A DNA stretch of 64,000 bases from Cytospora piceicola. Lineage: Eukaryota; Ascomycota; Sordariomycetes; Diaporthales; Cytosporaceae. Both the position numbers and the translations under genes were made by a program. The stretch's first letter is position 1. The number at the start of each line of letters is the position of its first letter. The DNA is taken from assembly GCA_023375675.1 (NCBI GenBank), contig JALQBC010000008.1:558001-622000 (forward strand). The letters run 5' to 3'. The notes under the pieces are model-generated. The model did not search any database. It was given only the letters and a program-made list of their open reading frames with translations, and was not told the origin of the DNA. Shown piece by piece: positions 23,036-35,200 of the stretch.

Positions 23036-25171
23036 ATGTTGAACATGAGCATCCTTCACATGAGTCTTGAGAAATTTCCCGACGAAGTTGGTACAAATCA
23101 TCACGACGCCATGGAGAATTTGCCGCCCGCACTGACATACGTCAGTAAGAGGGGTTCCATCTTGAGTGTCTGGTCCACCGACGACGCCCAAACAGAGACA
23201 TTCGACGCCGAGAGAGCGCCACGCCTCCGCCGACGGAGCACCATACTCTCCATGTCCACTCATTACACGGAGTCAAGCTTTGGAAGCCACACAGAGCTGT
23301 CCGAGATGCTCATCACCCGCACAGTGAGCAGTGCCGGCATGCGTCACAAGCCTCAGAAACCTGATCCGGGTTTCTCGATTGCGCGCGAGAGGAGAAAACG
23401 ACTTCAACAGGAGCGACTGAGCAGGGCCGTCCGCCCAAGAGAGCACGCCCCTAAGCCTGTTTTGAAAAAAGCCGCTGAGCCAGGAACTTTGGCGAAATCG
23501 ACCAGTGTCAGATCTGTGCCACTCAAAGAAAGTGAGGGTGTAGCGACATTGGACGTGGCCCACATAAAACCAGAACCCGAGACCATATCACACCAGCGGA
23601 TCGCCAGCGCAGAGGCCACAGCCAGATTGATCCGTCACGCCAGAGAAATTTTGAATGCTAGTAAGGCGGAGGTGATGAGATTAAAAGGCGTCCAAAATGA
23701 AACCGGGTGTGGAGATAGTATTATTCCCCAGCGTCGCAACACCACCGGAGTGTTACCTCGAAAAACGGCTGCGAACATTCACACCAAGCGAGCGACAGCC
23801 GACAGCTTTGATCAGGTTAATAGCGCTCCACGAGGCTCTGGGAGCATAGCGGAGCCCTCGGAGCGTATTCAGAAGCTCATGGCCCGCTTCGATCGTGAAA
23901 TAAAAGCACGAGTCGAAGCTGACATCGAGAAAACCCGACCCCGGAAACAAGCGGCAAGCCCTGGGAAGTTGCAAATGCTGGACGAGCTCGAAGACTCGAA
24001 TATGGGCTCAAATAAGGTAGCAATGCAAGCACAGCGGCCGAAATTAGATGAACAGGGTCGGGCCCGCTCTTCGAATGAGACTTTAGTCGTCAACGAGGAG
24101 GAGCAGATGGACAATTACGAGGTGCGGATGGCACGAGAATTGACAACGGGCTCGAGGGACCTCAACGAGGAAGTGGGTTCTTTGAACCAAACGACAACGG
24201 TGGAAGACGATCTATCTGCCGTGATTGACCTGTCCATTATCAGCTCGTACAATGAGGGAAGCGTCATCTCAGAGAAAGCCGTCGCCGCTCCGATGGTGCC
24301 CGTCCGAAAGGCCCGCCTCGTTAAGGTCACGCCACGTCTTCTGAGCGTCAAATATGCCAGGAATGAACACGATTGCTCACAAGGTTCGCCTAAACGTCTG
24401 CGTAGCCCGCTGGGTCTCTCCAGGAGCCCAAACCGGACCCCCACCAAACATCTGGTCGACAGGCAGAGCGGCGGAAATTCCTCACCCAGACTGGGGCTGA
24501 ACAAGAGGGAGATGCAACTAGCCCAAAGGCTCCAACCCGAGGACTTCGTGGTCAGTACCGATATCATTGAGGAGTTGCCGGAAGAGACTGAGCGAATCTC
24601 CTCGCGTTCGACGTCGCCGTTCGCAAGGCCCATTGGGGCTTTGTCCTGCCACTTGGGTGTGCGAGACGAGGAACAGTACGACGACGACCAGGACGAGGAA
24701 CAGGAAGATACCATGTCGTTGTCCAGCGCTGATTGCGTTGCGGATGATGAGCGATTTGCACCGCCGACGGTGCCACTCTTTAATATGCCAAACATCCCCT
24801 TTCTCTACCACACGGAGCATGACGACGATTGCCCATCACTGACCACCGATGACGACCAAGACCATCGAAGTGAAGAGACGGCAGATTGGCTGGGTGCACG
24901 TCAGGACCAGGCCCCGCCGCTTCCATCTCCAACCTTCCATCCTGGACCAACTGCATCTGCAGCTCATGTGGAGGTTACCCGGCTCGTGGCACTTACAGGT
25001 GCTTCAACGAATGGAAGAAGCACTCACGCTATTACGCGAGGGAAATATGCTCAGGTCAACGTTGAGATTGAGGGTGATGGGTTCTCGGCTATAGGAGACA
25101 GCCATTATGAAGGGAGAGACAGTGACGGCTGTAAAGGAAACCGGACGCTTGAAACGGAAGAGTACATATAG
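23036..25171 (+). CDS. Large disordered hypothetical protein
   Basis: The open frame begins at a GTG (22994); the first ATG, at 23036, gives 711 residues, and a second candidate start is at 23111 (MENLPPALTY). The sequence is polar and low in hydrophobic residues, with basic, Ser/Arg-rich stretches (RLRRRSTILSMSTHYTESS, KPDPGFSIARERRKRLQQER), a likely helical segment (ATARLIRHAREILNASKAEV) and several Ser-Pro sites (SPKRLRSPLGLSRSPNRTPT) that look like proline-directed phosphorylation sites. The C-terminal part is acidic (DDDQDEEQEDT). There is no signal peptide, membrane span or recognised domain. The length and continuity of the frame argue that it is real. I do not recognise a family; a scaffold, cytoskeletal or nuclear role would be speculation. 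Confidence 0.65.
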   Translation: MLNMSILHMSLEKFPDEVGTNHHDAMENLPPALTYVSKRGSILSVWSTDDAQTETFDAERAPRLRRRSTILSMSTHYTESSFGSHTELSEMLITRTVSSAGMRHKPQKPDPGFSIARERRKRLQQERLSRAVRPREHAPKPVLKKAAEPGTLAKSTSVRSVPLKESEGVATLDVAHIKPEPETISHQRIASAEATARLIRHAREILNASKAEVMRLKGVQNETGCGDSIIPQRRNTTGVLPRKTAANIHTKRATADSFDQVNSAPRGSGSIAEPSERIQKLMARFDREIKARVEADIEKTRPRKQAASPGKLQMLDELEDSNMGSNKVAMQAQRPKLDEQGRARSSNETLVVNEEEQMDNYEVRMARELTTGSRDLNEEVGSLNQTTTVEDDLSAVIDLSIISSYNEGSVISEKAVAAPMVPVRKARLVKVTPRLLSVKYARNEHDCSQGSPKRLRSPLGLSRSPNRTPTKHLVDRQSGGNSSPRLGLNKREMQLAQRLQPEDFVVSTDIIEELPEETERISSRSTSPFARPIGALSCHLGVRDEEQYDDDQDEEQEDTMSLSSADCVADDERFAPPTVPLFNMPNIPFLYHTEHDDDCPSLTTDDDQDHRSEETADWLGARQDQAPPLPSPTFHPGPTASAAHVEVTRLVALTGASTNGRSTHAITRGKYAQVNVEIEGDGFSAIGDSHYEGRDSDGCKGNRTLETEEYI

Positions 25172-25668
25172 GCAAGGTGTCAAGCGTTGCGGCTTTTCAG
25201 CTGCAGCAGCAGATGAATTGAGGCGATTGAACTGTGGGGAATACCCGGGGTGAGTAGGATAGTTTTGGATTACTTCTTGTACATATTTGACAGCTATAAA
25301 GAAAAGCTATAGCTCTCAGGACTTGTTGTCCTTCCTCACATGTGGAACAATACTTGGGTGTGCACTTGGTTGTGCACTTGACGACCAAAGTCGAAATGAG
25401 CAAGTCGTCGATTGAAGGTTTTAAGCCTCGACATGTGCATGTGCCAGATCCACATTGGCGTGCCTGATTGTTGTTGTATGGAGCTTTGGTCACTTCGGGG
25501 AAAGAGCTCCGTATGTATGACGTCAGTGTGTCTTCTCAGCGGACAACACGAGTGAGTGTCACAACAGGCCAAACAGGCAAGCCTACCACATGGAGCACCT
25601 CTGATCGACGACATGCCGTACTTTCATACACATCTCTACTCACAAAGACAGCACACCCAAGGACTAGA
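25172..25668. other. Intergenic region upstream of the lipid-kinase gene
   Basis: 497 bases with no gene. It contains a short direct repeat of TGTGCACTTG (about 25359 and 25371). Confidence 0.5.
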
Positions 25669-26833
25669 ATGGGTCGCCTCCAAGCTATAGCACGATCCAT
25701 CGTGCGGGCCGTCATCAAGGGCATCAAGAAGAGATCACGCTCACCCATCGCCGTCATTATCGGCCTCTTCTCCACCATCCTCTCCTTCTACGAGCTACCT
25801 CTTCACAAACACCGGCCCGATGTCTTCTCTGAGCTGTGTCAGAGGTACTGGGGCCTGGTCGAAGAAGAATATGTGGCTTCGTTTCGAGCAAAAGAGGGTG
25901 CCAAGCCGGAGGACGCATTAAAAACTATGGGAGACATGGGCTTCTCAGGATCGGTACATGATCCACATACACTCCACCCAAGCATTCAACTTTCACTGAC
26001 CCTATTTACAGACCTTCTTCGTAACCTCCGACGGGAAGTACCTCATAAAATCCGTGTCCCGTTACCATGAACACACATTCTTCCGCGATGACCTCCTCGA
26101 TCCCTATGCCGCCCACATGGCCGCCCACCCGACATCCCTTCTCGTCCACATCATCGACTTCCTCGCCAGCTCCGGCATGGCCATCGGGCACCGGCTAGGT
26201 ATGGCGCCGAGCCATCACATAATCATGGAGAACATCATGTACGGGAAGGACGAGGCCGAGGCGGCAGGCAACCCGGTCTGGGAGCAGTGGGACTTGAAGC
26301 CGACCAGTTACTTCTACCCGGAGAGGGACATCGCCGACGGGAGATTGACTAGCGAGGCAACCAAGAGCCACTTGGCGGACGAGTTCCACGACAGGCTCTT
26401 CCTCAGCAAGGGCCAGGCGGGGGAGTTCTGGCGCAACCTGGAGGAGGATACCCGCCTGCTGGCACATTACAACGCTGTCGACTACTCCCTGTTTTTGGTA
26501 CGGATCCCAACCGAGGCTCCTACCCAAGATATCAACGATCCTTCCTCGTCCTCTGCACAACATGAAGGTATCCCAGCGCCTTCACCACCATCTTGGCGAA
26601 CAGGCATCCCGAGCGCAGATGGGAAGTATGTCTACCGAGCAGCAATTCTCGACTTCTTCTGGGCCAAGCACAAGGTGCAACCACGGCTTATGACTTTCCT
26701 CATCAACGCTTATAATAAGGTGATCCATCACCATGGACCCATGAGCATCACTACCACGCCTGACGAGTATAGAGAGAGGTTCTTGAAATTGTGTCATGAA
26801 ATTGTGGAGATCAGGGAGGATGTGGCGGCATAG
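25669..26833 (+). CDS. Phosphatidylinositol phosphate kinase (PIPK)-like protein
   Basis: Exons 25669-25953 and 26012-26833 join in phase 0 over a 58-base intron (donor GTACAT, branch CTGAC, acceptor TTACAG), giving 368 residues. The joined protein follows the order of the PIPK fold: a glycine-rich turn (MGDMGFSGS), the ATP lysine strand (YLIKSVSRYHEHTFF, Lys near 108), a helix with HPTSLLVHIIDF, the WDLK motif (about 188-191) matching the YDLKGS position, DYSLFLVRIP (about 252) matching the conserved DYSLL, and a terminal RAAILDFFWAKHKVQPRL strand. PIPKs phosphorylate phosphatidylinositol phosphates. The protein is far shorter than Mss4/Its3-type kinases, and Gly-Ser after the DLK is replaced by Pro-Thr-Ser, so it belongs to a minimal fungal clade whose activity is unproven. 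A hydrophobic N-terminus (SPIAVIIGLFSTILSF) may touch membrane. Confidence 0.8.
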
Positions 26834-27114
26834 GTATCGTCGTTGTGGCTGTACTTGATTTATTTATACCCTTTTAGCATATCATTAGTTCTTTACACAG
26901 TGAGGCCATGTATGTGAGTTGCGTAGCCATTTTTGGTATCAATTGGTTTGTTTTCTAGACCTGTGGAGCCGTGAAAATGCACTACATACACCTTAAGCTC
27001 AAGGACAAGCTTAAAGACCAGCAACTACAATCTTCACCTTGCGGCTTGTCCCATTCGGTTAAGCACTGTCCCTCCTGCCAAAAGACACAGCTACCCCATC
27101 CATATCGGTCCTCA

Positions 27115-28270
27115 TCAAGCCCGTACCGAATTATCAGCTACCAGTCGTGCAAGTTCCTCTCCCATCGCAGCACGGATGGCTGACGCGCGTTTGCGCGAGG
27201 GATCGTGCTTCTGCGACTCGTTCCAGACAGCATTGTTGGGGGCTTTGAAACTAAACGACCCATACGAGATGAGTCCGTAATCGCGGGCTTGAGGTCCAGT
27301 TGTGAAAAGGTCGCCAAAGAGGTCCAGGATCTGCATGGTACCCTCCACCCCGTTGTTCCTTAGCGAGGCCTCAATGTATGGGTACATGTGAGCATAAACC
27401 TCCATGGCGTAATGCTGCGCCACAATGCGGTCCCAAGTTGCAGCAGTCATGTCGGCTTGACCTGGCGTCTTGGGGAGCTGAGTCGTGAGAGTCCTGCATT
27501 GGCAGTAAGCGAGGTTCTCAACCCTCAGGTGCTCCAGACGGACTGCAGGCCGGAGGAGGGTGAATACGACGGGCAGCAACTTCCGGTCCAAGCTCGAGAC
27601 CAATTCACCGCAGTTGATGTCTCGCAGAAGTCCGACGGCCGCGGGGCTCACGCGGAGCAGGAAAGTCTGCATGGCTTCCACCCTCTCGAAGTGGAACTTC
27701 TGGCCGTATAGGATGCTCATGGCCTCCGTGTTGATTCTCTTGCTGACACGTAGAATGGCAAAATTGAGGGAGCTGGTCGCGAGGAGGCGTCGGTTATCAA
27801 TAACGCTGTTGAATTGGCCCAGTCTGAAATTGGCTCGTTTGCGAGGATTCGTCTTTGACACTGCCTGCTCTCCAATCCACATGTCGCCGGTTGGACTGCA
27901 GAGGAGAAACTCGTAGATCTTGTTGCGCAGCTCGCCGGGGAGGTCGCTGGGTTTTGGTCAGCGATCAGTTCACAAGGTTACGCATCAGGCGAGGGGTGGG
28001 GAGGGAGGGGCTGGCATGATACTTACAGGAAGGCGAAGGTCTTTTTGTTCTTTCGAACGTGGCGGGCTCGCTTAGGCACAGAGACCAGCTTCTTCTAGAT
28101 CAAGGCTTGCGCGTTAGGACGGGTCGACTCCAGATAGTGTCTACAAACTTTGATGTTGCATCAATACATACCTCCTTGGCTGGGCCCCAATCGTCATCGT
28201 CGTCGGCCTCGTCGACATCGGCCTCGAGGTACGAAGCGGCCTTGCGCTTACGCTTTGGGTAGCGAGACAT
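27115..28270 (-). CDS. F-box/2EXR-like protein
   Basis: Three exons on the minus strand, 28270-28172, 28094-28027 and 27946-27115, with introns of 77 and 80 bases (donors GTATGT and GTAAGT; acceptors TCTAG and CCCAG; CCTAAC and GCTGAC branch sites), give 332 residues. The second junction rebuilds the motif FAFLDLPGELRNKIYEFLL, which strongly supports the model. That motif is the opening of a large fungal family of F-box-like or 2EXR-type proteins (LPxELRNxIYxxLL), here followed by LRVSKRINTEAMSILYG, the usual second conserved block. The N-terminus is basic, then acidic (RYPKRKRKAASYLEADVDEA). Members are often expanded and of unknown target; a ubiquitin-ligase adaptor role is inferred only from the F-box-like start. 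Confidence 0.8.
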
Positions 28271-28825
28271 GGTGGTGGCGGTGATTTGTTTGTGTTGTGT
28301 GGTTTTGTTGGTTAGGTCGAGGTGAGGTGGGATAGCAGAACTGAGTTTAGGTATTTATACCTGTACCGTTCTAATAGTGGTTGCCTAGATCACAGTATAA
28401 ACAGTACGGTGCCGACGCGCTCGACGCGACCCAAACGCGTGATATAGCTCTACGTACCGAGGTAGTTGACGCTGTGGGCTGTTGTTCCTTGACTGGCAGA
28501 GGATAACGAAGCTGGAAGTCGCTTGTACCTACTTTAAAGCCTGCCGCCTCGTCCCAACCTTTCTCAGTCTGAGCACCAATCTTATAAAATATTGCCTGTG
28601 CCTGGCACTTACGAGGTCAAAAGTACAAATACAACTTTTGTAGTGTCCTGGTTGCCAGGAGAGACTCAATACCAATCCATCCCCTTCACTGACACTCACA
28701 GGCTATCTGCCTTCAGGTCGCAGTCAGGTCGGATAGCTTTTTGCCTTTCCAAAGACCTCTGGATGGGGCACACCCACATGAGGTAACAAAGAAGTCACAC
28801 ATTCAGTACCTAATCAATTCAATAT

Positions 28826-28845
28826 ATATGTGTGTGTGTGTGTGA
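28826..28845 (+). repeat. AT/TG dinucleotide microsatellite
   Basis: An ATATAT run passes into about eight TG units. Confidence 0.8.
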
Positions 28846-30108
28846 GGATCGTCATTATGTACAATGAACGGCAGGAAAAGCCGCGTAATAGCTGATGCTG
28901 AGGTTTTGATGTCAAGTATGAGCACAAAATACCATAGCTGACACGATTGTAAAGTTCAGACCCAGGCTTTGATTCAGATCCCCCCTCAAGACAAGAGTAA
29001 GGTCAGAATGGATTAAACGTTGGTCCCTGGAAATTCAAGTAGGCTTGGTTGGGCATGTGGTCTCATTGTTTGATCACATCGAACACTATGTATACCTATG
29101 TTTCGTTCCCCTGTGAAACCCTTTGCACACAAAGGCGATTACATGAAGCAAACAGTATATTTGACAAGCTGCCTGGTATTTATAGCCTTGTGGACGGTGT
29201 TGAATAATGCAGTCAAGCCGAGAAATGGGAAAAAGCATACATAGCATAAGCCTGTCTGACCAGTTGACCACAACAATTCAACCAGTACCTAGCAATCTAC
29301 TGCTTTACCAAGTAGGGGGGGATTCTTTGCAAGCATGTGGATGATTGAATATGTCCTTTCATAATTATCATGTACGGTATTGGCCCAGTATGAATGAGAA
29401 CTGATATACATAGACACAATATCATTGAAATCGTCCGAGGGTCCACTGCAACTTTGCTCTACCAGTAATACAGATGATCCTGCAAACAAGGAACCCATAC
29501 GACCTGTGAGGACATGGATAGCCCCGTCATGCCTTTCCCTTTGAGAGTTGCAATGTTTTTCGGCTAATTGGTAGTCTAGGCTATGCGGTTCGAACATCCC
29601 GGGAAACACTAGCAGCAACTGGTGACCATGAGGGCTACACTAAGTAGGTACCTTGCAGTTTACCCTTTATAGACACAACTCGATACCCGATTTGCATGCA
29701 CACTTTGCGGACCCCGGCATTTGTCAGACTGACATTATATTCCTTGGCAAGCCATCAGACGATTGTTATGCCCGGCGACCCTGCAGCTTATCAATGGTCG
29801 AGGCTCCACTCCACCCAAAAATGAATATCGGTGGTAAGTCAGGGTCCTTCCGTATTGGGTGTCCAATACAACCAAGAATGCTGATAAAAGTCATCTGCAA
29901 AATTCATGGCGTATCCACCATGGGGCATATATTGGAAATATCCCCCCTGTACTTCGGAGAAAATAGACCCATTCCGCAGGTCACATTAAGATGTCAGATT
30001 CTGGCCGGAACAACGGAAGACACACTTCTCGCCATACCATGTGTGGTTCGACAACCATATTTCTGCAGAACTCTTGCTGCCATGCATAATGCGCCGGAAT
30101 AGGAAATC

Positions 30109-30409
30109 TCAACGTATCCGAAGTTCCCATTGGGTCAGGTCCAAGTCATGAGTACTGGCTGTGGCGCAACATGCTGACACCCACTTGTCGGGCATGTCCA
30201 TCCCCGTGTGGCACTCCGGCGCATGATAATACGAATATTCTGAATTCTTAGAGAACACCATCAGATGTCGTTCAACGTTGAACCAGTATGGGTAGTTGCC
30301 TTGAGTATCTACCCAAGCCTGCCCGGCAGTGACCATATAGCTTCAATGGGGGCACCGACAAGATTGATACGACTAGGTACCACATCGATCTTAACGTAAG
30401 TTGCAAGTA
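30109..30409 (-). pseudogene. Unidentified coding-like remnant
   Basis: An ATG at 30336 opens a 75-codon minus-strand frame whose composition looks like folded protein (NYPYWFNVERHLMVFSKN, YYHAPECHTGMDMPDKW, HDLDLTQWELR). Just upstream, in another frame, comes VPSRINLVGAPIEAIWSLPG, also protein-like, which ends at a TAG soon after the first frame opens. The two could be halves of one gene separated by a frameshift near 30330, or exons joined by an unseen intron. I do not recognise the family. There is no sign of a promoter. Confidence 0.3.
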
Positions 30410-30631
30410 TTCTTTTTTTGGTACTGCAATATATCTCAGCAGAACAATGCTACCTTCCCTCGAACTAAGTGGGATTTATGGAGCCTTTAACCGCGAGACC
30501 ATCGTCAACTCCGAGAATGCTTGAGCAAGCAGAATGATTTAAAGACTTGCCCATAGCCATGCAGTGATGTCTCTAGCAACCCCATAGTATACGGAAGATC
30601 TAGAAGAAGAGCAAGATACCAGCGGGCCAAC

Positions 30632-32038
30632 ATGATATTTACGGCAATACTTCACGCCGCAGTGCTGTTTGCCAGCTTCTGCTTCTCCCTACCCATCCAA
30701 GATAACTCTACTACGTCCGTCTTACCACCGCTCCCACGTCTAGTCATCTACTTCCAGACGACCCATGATGCCGAGGGAAATCCAATCTCCATGCTTCCCT
30801 TGGTCACAGAGCAAAATATCGCTCTCACGCACCTCATCGTCTGTTCATTCCACATCAACCTCGATGGCGAGATCCACCTTAACGACTATCCTCCTGATAA
30901 CCCGCTCTTCTATACGCTCTGGAATGTGTGTACTATCTGAGAGCATCTATATCATCCTTGTTTGGATGAATCTTCGAGTTCTGAGACATGTTTCATCCGG
31001 GATCAGCAAAGGCTATATTGTTTGATCATGTCTCGCGACTCCCGTCTTCTTCTCTTCTTGACAAATACTGACTCTTCTTCTCGTAGGAGACCATCATAAT
31101 GAAGAAAGCCGGCGTCAAGGTCATGGGAATGGTAGGTGGTGCCTCATCAGGCTCCTTCTCAGCGACGACTCTCGACAGTATAGACGACAGCACGTTCGAG
31201 TACTACTACGCGCAGCTCTACGACGTGATTGTGCAGTACAGCCTCCAGGGCATGGACCTGGATGTCGAGCAGTCAATGTCACAGTTTGGAATCACACGCT
31301 TGGTCAAGCGTCTGTATACAGACTTTGGAGACGACTTCACCATCACCCTGGCGCCGGTAGCCTCAGCGCTATACAACGGCGGTAACCTCTCCGGATTCAG
31401 ATACGGACTTCTGGAGAAAGCAACCCAGTCGATATCCGGACTCGACATGATCGACTTCTACAATGCGCAGTTTTAGTGAGCGATATCTTTTTTTTGCTTA
31501 CTTGCCTGATACCTTGCAAAACGTTCTCCATATCCTTGCAACAGTTTCCTAGGAACCCACAAACGCCCTCATGCCAGAAGCTGCTGACACGGATTGTAGC
31601 AGCGGTTTTGGCAGCATGTCCAGCCCAACCACATATGAAAGGATCGTCGCTGCAGGGTGGGAGCCGACACAGATCGTGGCCGGCCAACTGACATCTTCGG
31701 ACAATGGGTACGGCTATACCAGCATCCAGACGCTGAACGAGACTGTCATTGAGTTGGTAGAGGAGTACGGGACGATAGGTGGCATTATGGGGTGGGAGTA
31801 CTTTAACTCCGACCCAGGTGGCACGACTGCGCCCTGGGAATGGGCACAAGAGATGACGGCCATCCTGCGGCCTAATTATCCCGTGCACCTGACGATCACG
31901 AATGAAACGGCGACAAAGCTGGACTCGGCTTGGATGGCGAGTATCAGTACAGATGCCGCCAGTCAATCACAGTCCACCCAGGACGGGGATCTGGACATGC
32001 AACCCACTGTAGACTACCACGAAATGGTCAATGCATGA
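30632..32038 (+). CDS. Secreted GH18 chitinase-type glycosidase
   Basis: Exons 30632-30925, 31087-31475 and 31600-32038 (introns 161 and 124 bases; donors GTGTGT and GTGAGC, acceptors CGTAG and TTGTAG, branch GCTGAC) give 373 residues; the second junction restores a Tyr in YNAQFYSGFGSMSS. The N-terminus is a signal peptide (IFTAILHAAVLFASFCFSLP). Barrel strands carry VMGMVGGASSGSF and the catalytic motif YSLQGMDLDVEQ, where the Glu is the acid of the GH18 DxDxE signature. The strand-8 Trp is in GIMGWEYFNSDPGG. GH18 enzymes cut chitin or related N-acetylglucosamine glycans by substrate-assisted catalysis; the short barrel without insertion or CBM resembles small chitinases or endo-N-acetylglucosaminidase-like proteins. 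It converges on the alpha-1,3-glucan synthase gene; their stop codons are 173 bases apart. Confidence 0.85.
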
Positions 32039-32211
32039 TGAGATGAAGATATACAATTAATTGAGACTACCCGATAATGTCTATATAATAATCCATGCCC
32101 CGACCTACAGCCCAAGTCTATGTCTCAAGTCTAATATCGCAAATTGGTATCGAATGGAAAACAAAGTAGGAGCCGATAACTAAAATTAACAGACCGTGCA
32201 ATCCCACCGGT
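32039..32211. other. Short convergent spacer
   Basis: Only 173 bases lie between the GH18 stop and the glucan synthase stop, so the 3' untranslated regions must nearly meet or overlap. No terminator hairpin is obvious. Confidence 0.5.
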
Positions 32212-35200
32212 CTAAGGCTTGAAAAGCTGCTCCTTTCTGAAGAACACGAAGAACCCAACACAGACAAGAAGTTGGAGAAGCAAGGGAACCCACAGCCACA
32301 CGTTATTCACTCCCTCCCAAAGGTTCATCGCCAGGTTCGGGAACACTCGCCCCGGCCCGATCTTATCCGGGGCGCTCGCCCGCGCAGCGATCGTGGCCAA
32401 GCTACCAATAACCTGCGCCGCAAACACGGTCCAGCTGACATGGTACCTGCCCAGGGTCTGCAACAGGATCATCCCGAAGCCGACGCCCTGGAGCGCGTCC
32501 AGGACGCCCAGCCAGAGCCACAGGACCCTTCCCAGGAGCGCGCCGGAGAGGTTGCTGCCGGCCCAGGGGAGGTAGAGCGCGACGCTGGACGTGCCCCACA
32601 GCATCTGTGCCCACCTCGGGGCGCCGAGGCCGATGGCGAAGAGCGGGAGGGCCCAGGAGTGCTCCTTGGACAGGTGCGCCATGGCGGCGAGGATGGCGGC
32701 CCAGATGACGACGAAGAAGAGGACGACCAGCAGGGCGACGGCCCAGTAGGGCGCGACAGAGCTCCCCCAGAGGTAGCCCCAGCTGCGACCGTACGGCGCG
32801 GAGAGGAAGTAGTTCTGGATGACAGCCACGACGAGGAACCAGACGACTATCTTGCGCCTGAGAAGGGAGCGGTAGAAGGCGGACACGTAGCCCGGCTTGC
32901 TGCGGTACGCATCAGGCAAGCCGACGAAGAGCACACCGCATATAGCCCACAGGACCACGGCAATTGGAACAGTAACACAGGTGACGGTGCGCGACGACGA
33001 AGGAATCAGCTTGCCGCCTTCGTTTTGGATCTTGCTTGCGTACGAGCCCCAGAACCACAGGGCCGCGATGTAGATCTGCTGGGTTCCCTGGATGGTGCAG
33101 GCGCGGAACATCCACGAGCGCACCGGGTTGCCGCCCTCGGTGAGGAAGTTCTGCGTGAAGAAGAGGAAACCGCTGGCTGAGGCGACAGCGTAGAGGGCCG
33201 TGGCCAGGTACTGCAGGGCCTCGACGTTGAGCGAGGTCGTGGCGAAGGGGATCATGCCGAGGACAAAGAAGGCGGAGCCGTAAAAGAAGAAGGCCAAAGA
33301 GATCGCGATGAAGAGCTTGCAGGTGCGGAATACCATCCACCAGAATATGGAACCTGCGAGGTACACACCAGAAGTAATGTACACCTGCTTTGCGCTCTGG
33401 CCGTTTTGGCCTGTGAGGAGGGTGACCTGGTAGGAGTTGGCTGCGATGATCTGGCCGAGGGCCAGGAGAAAGGCGTAGAGGGGCCAGTCGCCAATCTTGG
33501 CGAGCATGAGCTTCTTCAGACCCGTTGGTGGCTTGTAGTCGGGGCTGAGATTGAACTCATTCTTGCCCTCATTGTTCTGGCTTCCGTCATCACTTTGGCC
33601 GGCGCCCGCGTATTCAACCGATGAGACTACAGCCTTGGGCGTCTTCCCCAGCTTTGCATCGTGGAATCGCGCGAACCATTCCTTCTCCGACGAGCGGATG
33701 TACTCCTCCACACAGAGCTTGTCGGAGGACAGGTTCCCCTGGTGCGAGTCAAGCATCTGCGAGAAGGCGTTGTAGTACTCGCCCTTGGGGTCATTGAAGA
33801 ACGGCTCGACGTTCTGAAGCTTGAAATCGCTGCGACCACCGAGGATAGTGTCAAGAGTCAGGACTGATTGGTTCTGGCTAGCCATTGGCAGGCCAGGGGT
33901 AAGTGATCGATCAACAAGGGTGTGCTGGTCGTTACCAGCCGATGACCTCTTCGCATCTTCCGGCTCAGGAGATTCCGAAATCCTCCCAGTCTCTCCTCGG
34001 TCCATCTGTGAAGCGGTCCTATCCATCTCTGCCAGGGCGTCCAGCCTGCTTGTAAGAAGCTTGCCAAGACCAGAAGAGGATTTGGCCCTGGGCATATAGG
34101 GATTCCTTGGGGTGGCAGCGCCAGATTCGATGTCTGTAGCGTTCATAACGGACAATGAAGATGAATCTCTCCTCAAGAAGCCTCGAGTTGGACTTGGAGC
34201 CCGACTCGCTGGCCTACTGGGGAAAGCGGACGATGGAGCTGTGTTGGGTGCGGTCGCGATTGGAGATGGTGGGATTGTGCCTGAAGGAGTGTTTGGCAGA
34301 GTTCCAGCCGGTGGCGGAGGTTGCACTGGCGTGTTCACGCCAGAAGGTGCGCGCGACCCAGCCATGAGGAGGTTGAATGTTGAGCCTTGCTTGACGCTTT
34401 CGTGAACCTCAATGGATCGGCTTTGGAGAATATCCAAGTCCTGCACCCACTGCATCACAGGGAATCGCTGCACTAGGGATCTCGCCCTCATCACCCGCCT
34501 CGTCTCTTCAGACGAAGCGAGTGCGGACTTGATGGTGGACTTGAACTGGCGAAGCAAATGCTTCGTCTCAGTGGACTCGATGGTGAACCACCAGCCTGGC
34601 ATTTGCCCCAGTCCACCAACCCTCGAGCCCACACACAGAGCGCCCTTTCTGCCAAACTCTACAGCGACAAGTCCAAAGGGCTCATCACGAGAGGGCATCA
34701 GCGCGAACTCGGCTCCACTGAAGACGTAGGGAGGGATTTGCGTAAACTCGGGCTTAGAGTAAACCCGGCCGGGATACCGCTCCATAATCTTTTGCAATTT
34801 GAGAGCTGCGAACTTTCCGTGGTTATCAATCGTGGGACCGATGCAGATGAGCTGAACATCCTTCTGCTTGTCCATGATCGCTGGGAAGACATCGGCGATG
34901 AGGTCGATACCCTTTTGCAGCGACCAGCGACCGACGAACACAAAAAGTTGAGCCTGGTGTTATTTTTGTCAGTACTACTCTAGCGTTTCGCAGAGGAAGT
35001 GCCAAAACAACTCACATTCGGGTTGACATCTAGTCCAGCCCACTCCTGTGCCTGGACCCTCAGTTCGCCCCTCTTCTGTTCAGCCTCCTCATCAATAGCC
35101 AAATCCATAGTCTCAAGCTCCTTGTCCATCCCGGCATCATCCAGAGCTGCCATGTCTTCTGGGTCAGGATTTGGCAAGGAGCCAATCTCGTTGAGGCCCC

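Larger units (their letters stand above)
28271..30631. other. Intergenic region between the F-box-like gene and GH18
   Basis: 2.36 kb with no intact gene. It includes a TG dinucleotide tract (about 28826-28845), one microrepeat word (29640-29652) and a coding-like minus-strand remnant at 30109-30409. Confidence 0.45.

Noticed and set aside
29653..30102. Plus-strand frame of 149 codons
   Set aside because: It begins at TTG, not ATG, shows no family and lies in otherwise gene-free DNA.
32272..33180. Long plus-strand open frame opposite the glucan synthase C-terminus
   Set aside because: Antisense shadow of the ags1 membrane domain; composition is charged low-complexity with no family.
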